Shown one piece after another: positions 9,301-19,900 of a stretch of 64,000 nt of DNA. Where the stretch lies: the NCBI RefSeq assembly GCF_032883915.1, contig NZ_CP120717.1, positions 1,060,501 to 1,124,500 of the forward strand. Direction: 5' to 3'. A program made the translations under genes and the position numbers. Numbering within the stretch: the first letter of the stretch is position 1; every line of letters starts with the position of its first letter. The DNA comes from Endozoicomonas sp. 8E. GTDB lineage: Bacteria; Pseudomonadota; Gammaproteobacteria; Pseudomonadales; Endozoicomonadaceae. The notes under the pieces are model-generated. The model saw nothing but the letters and a program-made list of their open reading frames with translations, did not search any database and was not told where the DNA came from.

Positions 9301-12300
9301 CCATGGCAAGAGCCGAAGACCCAGGCAGTTCCTCCAGCGACAGGTTGGCGGCCATCAGGTAAAGCCGGTAGTGTTGAGCGAGGCATTGATGAAGTGCTTT
9401 ATCATTAAAGTTGCTTGCTCTGAAGACAGCCCTGGTGACATTCTGAAGATCAAGGCTGGTGGGCTGCAACGGCAGGTTTTTGCGTTGCAGGTAAGCCCTT
9501 AAAAGACAATGTTTTTCTGTTAGCTTTTTAGCGACTAATGTCCATTCCGGGGATTCTGGCAACACTTTTTCGGCAATGGTCTGTAACTCTGCCGGGTTGT
9601 ACTGCCGGATGGGCAAATGTCGAAAACGCCCTTTCAGCGCCGGTGATAAGGGTTTTCGCCCGCTGTACTCAGGCGGGTTGATGGTGGCAAACAGGTGGAA
9701 GCCCGGGTGGGCGTCACCGGCCAGAATATCGTTTAACTCACCTTCCAGGTGCTGGCTGTCGATCAGGTTCATTTCCGAAATCACCAGGATGCCGCCTTCT
9801 ACTTTTGCTTTCTGGATCGCTTCACACACTCTGTCCCAGGAACAATCACAGGCATTCAGGAGATAGACTTCCGGCATGGACTCTCCCCGTCGCTTAACCT
9901 CCTGCCTGACACTTTCAATCACCAGATTCAGCGTGACATCCTTACCCCGTCCGGCCGGGCCTGCAATCAGTGTTGCCTGACGGCCGTCGTGTTTTCTGCC
10001 GAGGTGATAAGCCTGCTGACAGCGGCTTAAATCCTGTCCAAGCCGTTGCACCAGTTCACAGACTGCCGATCCGGAGGTATCGAAGTCTGGTCGGATTTTT
10101 TCGGTGATTGTTCTGAAGGTCTGCTGTATATCCTGCAGGGTGTAGTTATAAACTTTGTTGCTCAGGGTATTGTTCGGGCTGTAACGGGCAGCAAACCAGA
10201 TTTCCAGTGCTGACAGAGCATCCTGATGAGTTTCGGTGATTTCAGGTCCCAGCACATCGCGAAAACTTTGCCCGATCAGACCGTGCATTTGCTCAGGAGT
10301 AACACTGCCAACTGCGGGCCGCGCACGATCCAGATACCAACCCACCCAACTGCAGATATCGGTTAAATCCCTGGGGGTAAACTCATGGTCTGGCAACAGC
10401 TCCTGATAATATTGCCACAGCACCATCACACTCTCGGTGGCACTCTGCGCAATCGTGTTTATTTGAGAATCTGGCAGATGCCTTTGTAACTGATTGACCA
10501 GAGCCGGTTCCACTACTCTGTCCCGAAGGAAAGCCTGGTTCAGACGGGGGTAATAAGCTCTGGGGAGTTTCTCTTTCAGGGCCGGGTCCATTTGGCGCCC
10601 GGCGTAATGATCCGGGTTGCCGGTGAGAATCACCCGGTGTTTTGCGCTGACTTTGACAGGATGACCATTCACATAGATGCAGGGTTCCGGTTCCCACAGG
10701 CCGTTCAATGACGCCAGTAATCCGGCTTTGGCCAAATTAGCCTCATCCAGCAACAGGGTGATGTATTCTCCATCTTTGTCGGATTTGGTATTGGCCCATG
10801 CCATCAGCGCCCGGTTTTGCTGTGCCATAGAGCGGTCGCCATCGGCATGCTCTTGCCATTGCCAGCGTTTCATCAGGGTCTGTTCGCTGTCGGAAGGTCC
10901 AAGGGAAAGCACTGCCGCCTGTCCTGAAGCCTTCGCCATTCTGGCGGAAAAGTAACTTTTCCCGGTGCCGGTTTCCCCCTGCAGGAATATAACGGGAGAG
11001 TCCGTAAGCCGGTCATGGAGTCGGGATAATCGACGGTTTTCACGATCTCTCTGGCTTATCTCACCGTGATAAAGGTCCCGGGCCAGTGCTGACAAAGGAT
11101 TATCAGCGGAACCTGTCCATTGCAGTGATTCAGGCAGACGATTTTTTATCTCTTCAATACCTGCTGCCTCAGAATTCGCGGTTCTGGCAATATGAAAACA
11201 ATCGCTGGCCAGAGCCTGAATTGCATCGGATCGGATCTGACCAGACGCAAGGTTTAACTGCCATCCGGAAGCCAGCGCATCTTGCAAACGTTTAATCTGT
11301 CCTGATGGCCTGATAGTTAGCGTTTGCCGGGTCTCTGCTGCCGGATCGACCTGCAACTGGCAGGCCATTGCTCCTCGTTGTGCTTCAGACGTATGGGCCA
11401 GAATCAGGGCACAGAGCCGGTCCAGAACTTCTTCTACATCCCATTCCGGACATGAACTTTGATAGTAGAGTTTTGCTTGCTTAAAGACTTTCGGGTCAGA
11501 GGCTCTGGCCAGTGGCCACAGGTTCTGCTTCACAAACTCTCTGTTTAACTGGGGGGCACTATTGATGATTTTATTTAACTGGTCCGGATCTACCGAGGCC
11601 GTTTGATCCTCATCCGGCTTCCCATGAGCATCTGGCATCTTATCCGGTAACAAGTGCCAACAAACCACTTTCATAAAATCACGGACGGACGGATTCTGCC
11701 GGGTGCCATGGGTGATGACACTATTGATGGCCTTGCGCCAGTGGCGGGGCAGGAACTCTGGGGACTGGTCAACCTGCTGTGCCCGCCGGGCCGCCAGTGT
11801 CAGGTTATTCAATAACCCTTCGGTTATTTCAGGCAAAGGGTTACACAGGTGGGCAGGTACGGTTTTAAAGGCTTCGTAAAGTTTATTAAGTGCTTCTTCT
11901 GGCAGTACAGTCCGGGGAATATCATATCTGGAGGCATTGATATCCCAGAGATCGACCTCGGGACAGGGTTTACCCGTGGCAAGCATCAAGCTCAATACTG
12001 AAGAGGGGCTTTTTGCTGACTCAGGCCAGAGCAGTGTGACACGAGCTTGTGGGTAGTTCTGTAATTGACCATTCACTAACAGAGGCTGTCCCACAACCAG
12101 AGGTTCCAGCAGTTGCTGAAGCGATGGATTACGCTCGAGTCCCAGAAATACCACTGGCTTGCCAGCGGTCAATGCCTCCTGCAACTTACTCTGGCGTCGT
12201 CCAAAATACGCCTTTTGTTCCGAGGTGATATGGATATTATCAAATAGCTGGCTGAAGCCGGTCTGTTCATTGACCTGAATGACCAGAGGTGTTTGCGGCT

Positions 12301-13813
12301 GCTGATTGATCCAGTGACTGGCCTGGGCATTTTGCTGATAAGTGACGGTATCAATGGCAGCCTGAGCGCTGACTTTTTTCGGTAACTGAAAGCGCCCGGG
12401 CAAAGGGTGCTCAACGTTTTCTGTCAATCCCAGGGCTTCCGGCTGCCGTCTTGAATGAGCCACCTGAAGCCGGGGCTGCAGGCCAGTGGTTTCCCGAATA
12501 GTCTGCAGCGAGCCCAGCAAACGAAACCAGTTTTCCTCGTTCAGGGGAGACGTAACGGTGACGGCACCGCCCGCCCGAACCTGTTCCAACAGACAGCTGT
12601 TAGGGACTGCATAGCCTTCCGGGGTGATGGCAATCGGGCTCAGCCATTCCCTGATAGTACTCTCGTTAATGATGATCGGATTTTGTGGTGGTTGCTCTTG
12701 ATCAAGTCCTTTGTCGTCTTGTTTGTCACCTTGTTTTTCCAAAGAGCAGGACAGGCTTTGGAACAGTGAACAAAGCTCGTCATTCCCTACCGGCATCTGA
12801 TAAAACTGAACATTGTCGGGTAACTGACAGACCTTGCCATTGCTCTCAAAACACTGCTGCGCCAGTATTTGCCGAATCGTCTGTTCAAACGCCAGATCCT
12901 GCCAGTTGGCCCCTTTCACAATCACCCGTTGTCCGGCCCTCAATAACTCAAGCCTGCCGGGGAGGTGCTGGATTCGTCCCTGTTTATCTACGCCGGGGCC
13001 ACCCAGCAGCAACGGTCGCCAGTGACTGTGCAAGTGACAGTCAATAACAACGGTATTGTCATCATCCATGGCGCTTTCAGCGGAGAGTTCCGCCAATACC
13101 GGAGGCACCTCGTCGGCGTCCATTGCCGTAGCATTGCCGCTCTGTGCGTCGAACTGCCAGGTATTGCCCGGTCGATTAATTCGCCGCCAGAAATCAGCAC
13201 CAGGTACGTCTTCACGCTGGCCAACCGATGCCAGCTGTTCAGGGTCTGCCACCACCAGAAGAGCAACATGTTCGCCCAGAGAGCGTTTCTGCTGGCTGAC
13301 TTTGTCGTACAGACAGGGGTTATCCGGGTCCAGCAGATCGTTGAATTTCGGCAGATCCTCGCTGGTGAGCTTTCGGATATCCAGCACCAGGGTCAAGGGC
13401 TGCGAACCTTCAAACAGCTTGCCCGAACCCAGCGTGTGGCGACCGTCGCCGGAGATGCTCAAGCGGGTCACCAGGTTAGCCTGTGACAGGTCATCGGGGT
13501 GGGAAATAAGGGTGACATCCCGATGTTCAACGCAGGTCCGGGCAACCAGAAGCTGTCGAATCTCATCATCACTGGCGACAAAACGAAAATCGAAGGAGCG
13601 AGGAGCCTTTTGGAGCGGGGAATCCGTTGAGGATACGGTTCTCACCTGATGAGGCGACAAAATCAGTGGTGACGGTACCTTGAGCTTGGCAGTGACATCA
13701 GAGCAGACTCCTGCAATCTTCGATCTTGGTGCATCCCGCTTTGCTTTCTTGGCCGGTACGCTAGAGTCAAGAAAGGTTTTTTTTATGTCAGTACCATCAA
13801 TCCGACCGTCCAT
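6326..13813 (-). CDS. Copy 2: giant multi-AAA+ / transglutaminase-like protein, 2,495 aa
   Basis: Complete copy, used here as the reference for the family. Start is ATG 13811-13813, with AGGAGAG upstream. Residue map: 1-70 polar, with PAKKAKR at 20-26; four similar modules at about 97-195, 253-345, 379-455 and 508-600, each with a beta strand, a helix and a second strand in the style of a AAA+ core but lacking Walker A; helical 610-930; AAA+ domain with GETGTGKS (~946), LLLDEAN (~1019) and sensor TGNPDHYAGR (~1065); second AAA+ domain with GPAGRGKD (~1284), VISEMN (~1343) and sensor ATINPPEYSGR (~1378); variable linker ~1660-1760; beta-rich segment; transglutaminase-like Cys 1969 (GSCRHR), His ~1992 (HIFAEC), Asp ~2012 (SVDLGGA); C-terminal domain with YCWADA (~2407) and GAHDPSSP (~2427). 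No signal peptide or membrane segment seen. Known of the families: AAA+ modules remodel partners using ATP; transglutaminase folds act as proteases or transamidases. The overall role is inference. Confidence 0.92.
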   Translation of the reverse strand: MDGRIDGTDIKKTFLDSSVPAKKAKRDAPRSKIAGVCSDVTAKLKVPSPLILSPHQVRTVSSTDSPLQKAPRSFDFRFVASDDEIRQLLVARTCVEHRDVTLISHPDDLSQANLVTRLSISGDGRHTLGSGKLFEGSQPLTLVLDIRKLTSEDLPKFNDLLDPDNPCLYDKVSQQKRSLGEHVALLVVADPEQLASVGQREDVPGADFWRRINRPGNTWQFDAQSGNATAMDADEVPPVLAELSAESAMDDDNTVVIDCHLHSHWRPLLLGGPGVDKQGRIQHLPGRLELLRAGQRVIVKGANWQDLAFEQTIRQILAQQCFESNGKVCQLPDNVQFYQMPVGNDELCSLFQSLSCSLEKQGDKQDDKGLDQEQPPQNPIIINESTIREWLSPIAITPEGYAVPNSCLLEQVRAGGAVTVTSPLNEENWFRLLGSLQTIRETTGLQPRLQVAHSRRQPEALGLTENVEHPLPGRFQLPKKVSAQAAIDTVTYQQNAQASHWINQQPQTPLVIQVNEQTGFSQLFDNIHITSEQKAYFGRRQSKLQEALTAGKPVVFLGLERNPSLQQLLEPLVVGQPLLVNGQLQNYPQARVTLLWPESAKSPSSVLSLMLATGKPCPEVDLWDINASRYDIPRTVLPEEALNKLYEAFKTVPAHLCNPLPEITEGLLNNLTLAARRAQQVDQSPEFLPRHWRKAINSVITHGTRQNPSVRDFMKVVCWHLLPDKMPDAHGKPDEDQTASVDPDQLNKIINSAPQLNREFVKQNLWPLARASDPKVFKQAKLYYQSSCPEWDVEEVLDRLCALILAHTSEAQRGAMACQLQVDPAAETRQTLTIRPSGQIKRLQDALASGWQLNLASGQIRSDAIQALASDCFHIARTANSEAAGIEEIKNRLPESLQWTGSADNPLSALARDLYHGEISQRDRENRRLSRLHDRLTDSPVIFLQGETGTGKSYFSARMAKASGQAAVLSLGPSDSEQTLMKRWQWQEHADGDRSMAQQNRALMAWANTKSDKDGEYITLLLDEANLAKAGLLASLNGLWEPEPCIYVNGHPVKVSAKHRVILTGNPDHYAGRQMDPALKEKLPRAYYPRLNQAFLRDRVVEPALVNQLQRHLPDSQINTIAQSATESVMVLWQYYQELLPDHEFTPRDLTDICSWVGWYLDRARPAVGSVTPEQMHGLIGQSFRDVLGPEITETHQDALSALEIWFAARYSPNNTLSNKVYNYTLQDIQQTFRTITEKIRPDFDTSGSAVCELVQRLGQDLSRCQQAYHLGRKHDGRQATLIAGPAGRGKDVTLNLVIESVRQEVKRRGESMPEVYLLNACDCSWDRVCEAIQKAKVEGGILVISEMNLIDSQHLEGELNDILAGDAHPGFHLFATINPPEYSGRKPLSPALKGRFRHLPIRQYNPAELQTIAEKVLPESPEWTLVAKKLTEKHCLLRAYLQRKNLPLQPTSLDLQNVTRAVFRASNFNDKALHQCLAQHYRLYLMAANLSLEELPGSSALAMGKCEFNSGLCQWFNETVPDIDRPWLIRSSHLSSVDEKKHEICVNTQLDEKEARTEIIKSLAQAKWRSSGLPMKPYDSDDLLTQTLYRHWQQSWFSHKFGQTGVHADSVFSLTKEQTLTLSLSANQPYFREADRRISAWSLDGAQCWPLFWHQISDLPKHLVDDFVNETPQDMPKVREKPASALDQSSNPEPQSVYEALTIDSDKAPEKYNPEDLEKEAPLLDRMTDYGNESQQKIKDYIIFDIKDFFSGLYRWWARDIFVSAEGDIKWIEINDRHMQGAEVLIPGRLPEPDQEVTLASDQTLATFEQPSDTCRYALPGLKPDDRIVALRIKPELPFTLIRDRYSGLHTLYVAEAKANQTIQFAYVVEHGEAAKKTLAEKVRPAQSTRFDARCSEGIEAVLEKVFTGIDLQPTEVQEPLQIIKDAKNTRQRIKAIKDYCQGFSGSDMPERNKNLFQFLVTQRQGSCRHRAPVFVALCRYFEIPCRLIANNTHIFAECSMDRGQTWESVDLGGAPVEATEIRSDFQLTRRISGSGSKSKKIRDLLEGADLAQQEAMAKALGISLEELKKALETNTALSEADLTLFNMVVRLWGKKDLVGFSMGVSILESLETEESDYAEQALIGDISVRKINPMSEAVMQILSNSDEDQVSDQLKSLYLKMIVHGGADPLAWLNSIVKILNGSDLTKRSVIQFASEALKSGWLNLLPLEEYQSKKTVEHHQLLLRLESVDELKADASRCLKQWYKGSFSREKNSHIWEFQYSYFQTKKKYALLVTHSHDGVSPFLQSKIASLSLQKSWTDQPEGIPNIERMLVHDPAFEQLSSFKANHRPVIILGQPSWDDTVLDKKVEALLQRIIANSPDDLEPSDEERSLESDLKNKCTQAIQQAFSYYLYGLANSKGGYLKYCWADAVIGPYKSSNHHGAHDPSSPGELYAMMSWIRSSYEFQGSVEDAHLRRAYNASDALVLKSVELTIIAEEFLNSVNLNSIYDALKS

Positions 13814-13822
13814 AGTCAATAT

Positions 13823-13829
13823 CTCTCCT
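13823..13829 (-). promoter_or_regulatory. Ribosome binding site of copy 2
   Basis: AGGAGAG on the minus strand, 9 bases before the ATG at 13813; it supports this start over the in-frame ATG 21 bases upstream. The upstream gap (13814-13959) resembles the class A leader, but its promoter-like boxes are degraded (TCCTGT at the -10 position). Confidence 0.7.
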
Positions 13830-13959
13830 GCCATCTGTATGACTGTATTGAAATGGTTTAATCATTTGACCTTCAGACAGGAAGAAAGTTCGATTTCAAT
13901 GGTTACCCGTAACCATTTAAGGGAATTGCGATCTCGAAAAACTTAAAATGATCAAGCTA

Positions 13960-16900
13960 TCAACGTGTATCTAATGAGTTATAAAGCGAATTCAAATTCA
14001 TGCTGTTCAAAAACTCTTTGGCAATTTTTGTCAGTTCATCGTTTTTGAGCACCAGAGCGTCGGTGGCGTTGAGTGCCTGCCGTAAGCAGGCATCCTTAAG
14101 AGAATTCTGAAACGGTAACAAACCATAAATATTACACATCATGGCAAACAGCTCTTTTGCTGAAGATGGATCATGAGCGCCATAGTAGTCTGGATCCACG
14201 GAGTCCCCGAGGTAAGCGTTGGCCCAACAATAGGTTAAACGACCGCCTTTCGGGCATGTCATTTCATACAGGTAAAGAGTGTATGCCTGATGAATCTTTT
14301 GCTGGCATTTGTCTGTTAAATTATTCAAGAGAGTTTGCTCCTCAGATAATAACTCAAGAGACTTGAGAATGAGTTCGTACCTGCCTTTAATCTCGTGCTT
14401 TTTTATTTCATATTCTTTTCTCTGATCCTGACATGGCTCAGCTGAATCCATTTCACTGTCTCTATCGGGACAGGAACTATCCAATGCGTCCAGCTCATGC
14501 TGGATTTGTCTTGTTATTGCCTCATACTGATTAACTTTTTCCAACAACGGCTTCAAGTCTGGGTTGTTCTCAGCTAACAGGGCTTGGATCTTTTTTACAA
14601 TCGCTGTTTTGCTCCAGGAAGGTTGCCCTATGATAATCACCGGACGGAGGTTCTCCTTGCCTTGGATTAACTGCGCATACGCGGGCTGGTGCATCAGCAT
14701 TCGTGTTATATCCGGAGTGCCCTCAGGTACATGGGTCCAGGCGGTCTGTAAAGATGGATTGGCCATTTTACGTTCAAGAAATGGTGAAAACCCACCATAA
14801 TAATGACCGACGGACAAGTCATATTTTTCACTCAGGGAGTCTTGATAAGATTTATAAGAAGACCGCCATGCCTGACTATTTTCTTCGCCGCACAAAAATG
14901 CCTTATACCACTTTTTCAGACAATGGGCGGCTTTAACCTTCAGTCCATCGACGCCTTCCAGACACAACAATAGTTCGTGATGTTCATGAGCCTCCTTACA
15001 ATAGTCCATGCCAATCGGCCCTGGATCCAGCCAACCCGAGTACAGAGCTTCGCGAGCAAAGTGAATAACCGAAGGTTTGCTCAGGTCGCTGTGTTTCAGT
15101 ATGTCAATCATTGAACTTAACCACTGCTGAGGGCTTGCTCCGCCCCGGATAATCATTTTTGAGTGCAATGACTTGAGTGGTTCAATGACCTGGTCTTTGT
15201 CACTGTTGGACAAGATTTGTTTGACCGCCTCCGACATCGGTTTGTGGGGATGCCCTGCTGCATCATAAACATCACCGACCAATTGCTTCTCGAAATAGCC
15301 CAGTTCCTCTGTCTCCAATAAGACGGCGACACCCATGGAAAAACCGGTTAAATCTTTTGCTTCCCAAAGTTTCCTTACTGTTTTGAAGATATCTGGAAGT
15401 GTCTCTGACAAGGCACTGCCTGCTTCAGGGGGTTCGTTCGTTCCCTCAGAGCTGTCAGCGCAGTCCTCAGCCAGAGCCTGCTGTTGTGTTGAATCAGCAA
15501 TTTTCAGGTGATCTCTGATCTTCCCGGACTTAGTGCTGGAGCCACTGACCTTCCTGTTGGGCTGGAAGTCAGGTTTGATTTCTGTTCGCTTTACAGGGGC
15601 ACCGCCCAAATCCACGGATTTCCAAGTTTGACCTCCATCTTCCGAATACTCAGCAAAGATGTGTATGAGGCTCTCAATTTGTCGACTGGAAATCCCGAAA
15701 TAGCGACAAAAAGCAACAAAAACAGGCACACGATGACGACAGCTACCTTGCCGCTCTGTTACCAGGAATTCAAAGAAATTCTTACCGCTCGCTGGTTGAC
15801 CAGCACCGGAAAACTGTTTGCAATAGTTCGTGATCGCCTTGATTCGTTGCTTTGTATTTTTAGCCTTTATTATTGCCTTTAAAGATACCTTTAATTCGGT
15901 TGGGTGTTCTTCGATGGACGCAAACACTTTGTCCAGTACTGTTTTTATACCTTCTGAACAGCGGGTATCAACAGGCATTGATGGTTCTGGTCGTTCTCCT
16001 GTAGCAGGTGTTTCTCTGCTCGTTTTTCCGGGTTCTACGACATAAGCACAAAGAATACTCTGTTTGGCGTTGGCCTCCGGAATAGTCAGTGTGTGAAGTC
16101 CGGTATATGGATCCCTGACCAGTGTAAAGGCCAAATCGGGTTTGCTACGCAAGGCCACAATATAATCGTCAGGCGTCAGGCTGGGTAATGCATATTGACC
16201 ATTTTTTGATCGCATATTCAGGGTCGCCAGCGTTTGATACCTGGTTAATTTCACTTCCTGACCATACTCCGGCAACCGTGCAGGCGTGAGGAGTTCGACT
16301 CTCTGAGTGTCCTGATCACTCATGTCGATCAGTTCGACGTCACCCTCAGCAGTGACATTAATATCCCTTGCCCACACGCGATACATATTGGAAGGATGTC
16401 GGCTATTAAAGATTTTATAATCGATAACTTTTGGCTTCTGCCGGTCCTCATAATTCGTGTTCTGGTCCAGGGTCGAAGTCTGTTTCTTGCCGACTTTTGG
16501 GATGTCTTTTTCAGAATGGTCAAGCCAATGGCCTGGCTGACCCATTATCTGATGCGCAAACCCGGGCCACAATTGAATGGCATTGGAGTTCCATGCGCTT
16601 ATACGCTGTTCAGCTTCCTGAAGAAAAGGCTGGAAAGCGGGTAATTTCAGCGTTTGTTGCTCTTCTTCCGGCATCGGAAATACGCTATTAGCATCTACGC
16701 CTGTCCGCTCAAACTCGCGCTTAAACCAGTGTTGCTGGCAGTGTCGGTAAAGTGCCCGGGTGAGAATATCGTTGGACTTATCCGGTTTCAGGGAAAGGCC
16801 TGATGCCTGCCACCGGGTCTGAGCCATCATCCTGATGATTTCCGTCCTGATTTCGTCTTCAGTCAGATCAGCATTAATAAGAATTTCATGGCGTTGTTCA

Positions 16901-19900
16901 TCCATACTGTTGTAGTCACCAAGGCGTATCAACCATGGACGACCAATGTCTGATACCGTTCGATTAAACCAATGGCACAGTTCAGGGTCAAAGGTTCCCC
17001 GGCTTGCGGCAGGGGCCGATGATCCGGGCAATTCCTCCAGCGATATGCTGGCGGCCATCAGATAAAGCCGGTAGTGCTGATTGAAGCATTGATGCAGTCC
17101 GTTGTCGGAAAAATCGGCCCCTCTGAGAACAGCTCTGGCGACATTCTGTAAATCGAGGCCGGTAGGCTGCAATGGCAGGTTTTTCTGTTGCAGGTAAGCC
17201 CTTAAAAGACAATGTTTTTCTGTTAGCTTTTTAGCGACAAATTTTCCTCGAGAGGAATCTGGCAACACTTTCCCGGCAATAGTCTGCAATTCAGTCGGGT
17301 TATACTGCCGGATGGGCAAATGTCGAAAACGCCCTTTCAGCGCTGGCGATAAGGGTTTTCGCCCGCTGTACTCAGGTGGGTTGATGGTGGCGAAGAGATG
17401 GAAACCCGAATGAGCGTCACCGGCCAGAATATCGTTTAACTCACCTTCCAGATGCTGGCTGTCGATCAGATTCATTTCCGAAATCACCACGATGCCGCCA
17501 TCGACTTTTGCCTTCCGGATCACTTCACACACTTTGTCCCAGGAACAATCACAGGCATTCAGGTAAAAGACTTCCGGCATGGATTCTTGCCGTTGCTTTG
17601 CCTGCTGTCTGACACTTTCAATCATCAGATTCAGCGTGGCATCCTTACCCCGGCCAGCCGGGCCTGCAATCAGTGTTGCCTGACGACCGCCGTGTTTCCT
17701 GCCGAGGTGATAAGCCTGCTGACAGCGGCTTAAATCCTGCCCAAGCTGTTGCACCAGTTCACTGACTGCCGATCCGGAGGTATCAAACTCAGGTCGGTTT
17801 CTTTCAGTGAATTGCATGAAGGGCTGCTGTATATCCTTCAGGTTCAGTGTACGAACTTTGTCGCTCAGGGTGTTATCCAGTTGGTAACGGGCAGCAAACC
17901 AGATTTCCAGTGCCAGCAGGGCATCCTGACAAGTCTCAGCGATTTCGGGACCCAGAAGATCCCGAAAGCTCTGCCGGATCAAACTGTTTATTTGCTTACA
18001 GGTAACAGGGTCAACCGTGGGCAGCGCACGATCCAGATACCAACCCACCCAGCTGCAGATATCCGTTAAATCCCTGGGCGTGAACTCATGCTCGGGTAAC
18101 AGTTCCTGATAATATTGCCAGAGAGCCATTATGCTCTCGGTGGCACTGTGTACAATGTCGTTTATTTCAGTCTCAGGCAGATGCCGTTGTAACTGATTGA
18201 CCAGAGCCGGTTCCACTACTCTGTCCCGAAGGAAAGCCTGGTCTAACCGAGGGTAGTAAGCCCTTGGCAGTTTCTCTTTCAGGGCCGGGTCTATTCGCCG
18301 CCCGGCGTAATGATCCGGATTACCGGTGAGAATCACCCGGTGTTTTGGGCTGACCTTGACAGGATGACCATTCACATAAATGCAGGGTTGCGGTTCCCAT
18401 AAGCCGTTCAATGATGCCAGCAATCCGGCTTTGGCCAGATTGGCTTCATCCAACACCAGAGTTATGTATTCTTCGTCTTTGTCGGATTCGGTCCTGGCCC
18501 ATTCCATCAGCGCCCGGTTTTGCTGCACCATAGAGCGGTCACCATCGATGTGTTGTTGCCACTGCCAGCGTTTCATCAGGGTCTGTTCGCTGTCGGAAGG
18601 TCCCAGGGAAATGACTGAAGCCTGTCCTGAAGCCCTGGCCATTTTGGCGGAAAAGTAACTTTTCCCGGTGCCCGTTTCTCCCTGCAGAAATATAACGGGA
18701 GAGTCCGCAAATCGTTCATGGAGTCGCGACAATCGACGACTTTCACGATCCTTCTGGCTTATCTCGCCGTGATAAAGATCCCGGGCCAGCGCTGACAAGG
18801 GCTTATTGGTGGAGCCCGTCCATCTCAGTGATTCAGCCAGTCGATGTTCTATGCGTTCAATGCCTGCTGCGGCAGAATTCGCTGCTCTGGCCCTGTGAAA
18901 ACAATCGCTGGCCAGTGCCTGAATGGCATCGGATCGGGTCTGCCCCAGTGGCAAAGGTAACTGCCAGCCAGAAGCCAGTGCATCCTGCAAACGTTTAATC
19001 TGTCTTGAAGGCCTGATGGCTAAGGATTCACAAAGCTCTGCCGCCGGATCGACCTGCAACTGATACGCCATTGCATTTTGCTGTTCTTCAGGCGCCTGGG
19101 CCACGATTATGGCACAGAGCCTGTCCAGAATTTCTACTCCACCCTCCAGTGACAATGGACTTTCATAGGACAGTCTTAATCCTTCAAATTCGGTGTCCCT
19201 GAATACTGCCGGATCAAAGGCTCTGGCCAGTTGCCACAGGTTCTGGATCACAAACTCTCTATCCAACCGCGGGGCACTATTGATGATGGCAGTTAACCGA
19301 TCCGGATCGACCGAGATGGTTTGATTCTCATCCGGCGTCTTATCCGGTAACAAGTGCCAGCAAGCCACTTTCATAAAATCACGCACGGGCGTGTTCTGCC
19401 GGGCGCCATGGGTGATGACGCTATTGATGGCCTTGCGCCAGTGGCAGGGCAGGAGCCGTTGGGAGTGGTCAACCTGCTGTGCCCGCCGGGCAGCCAGTAT
19501 CAGGTTATTCAGCAAGCCTTCGGTCCTTTCAGGCAGAGGGTTACAAAGGCCATCAGGTATGGTTTTAAATGCTTTGTAAAGCTCATTAAGCGCTTGTTCT
19601 GGTAGCTCAGTCCGGGAGATTTTATGCCTGAGGGTATTGATAACCCAGATATCGATCTCAGGACATGGCTTACCCCTGATGACCATCGAATGAAGTATTG
19701 AAGATGCGCTTTTTGCGGACTCAGGCCAGAGTATTTTGATATCAGCCTGTGGATAGGCCTGCAACTGGCCATTCACCAACAGAGGTTGCCCAACCATCAG
19801 GGGTTCCAGAAGCTGCTGAAGCCTTGGATTTGTCTCCAGCCCCCGGAATACCACCAGCTTGCCGGCGGTTAATGCTTCCTGCAAAGCACTCCGACGATGT

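Noticed and set aside
12685-13649. Plus-strand open frames of 100-200 residues opposite the N-terminal part of the giant genes
   Set aside because: They are antisense shadows: they recur opposite the same conserved segment in each copy, follow the codon pattern of the minus-strand gene and have no own start signals.
6326-13813. Assignment as midasin, dynein or RNF213 orthologue
   Set aside because: Only the AAA+ motifs are similar; there is no MIDAS domain, stalk, RING finger or other hallmark, and the chain carries a transglutaminase-like domain instead.
15421-15480. Possible compensated frameshift in copy 3 (protein drifts from the paralogues; a shifted frame gives LTALRERTNPLK)
   Set aside because: The DNA aligns to copy 6 without gaps over the same stretch about as well, so ordinary substitutions explain it.
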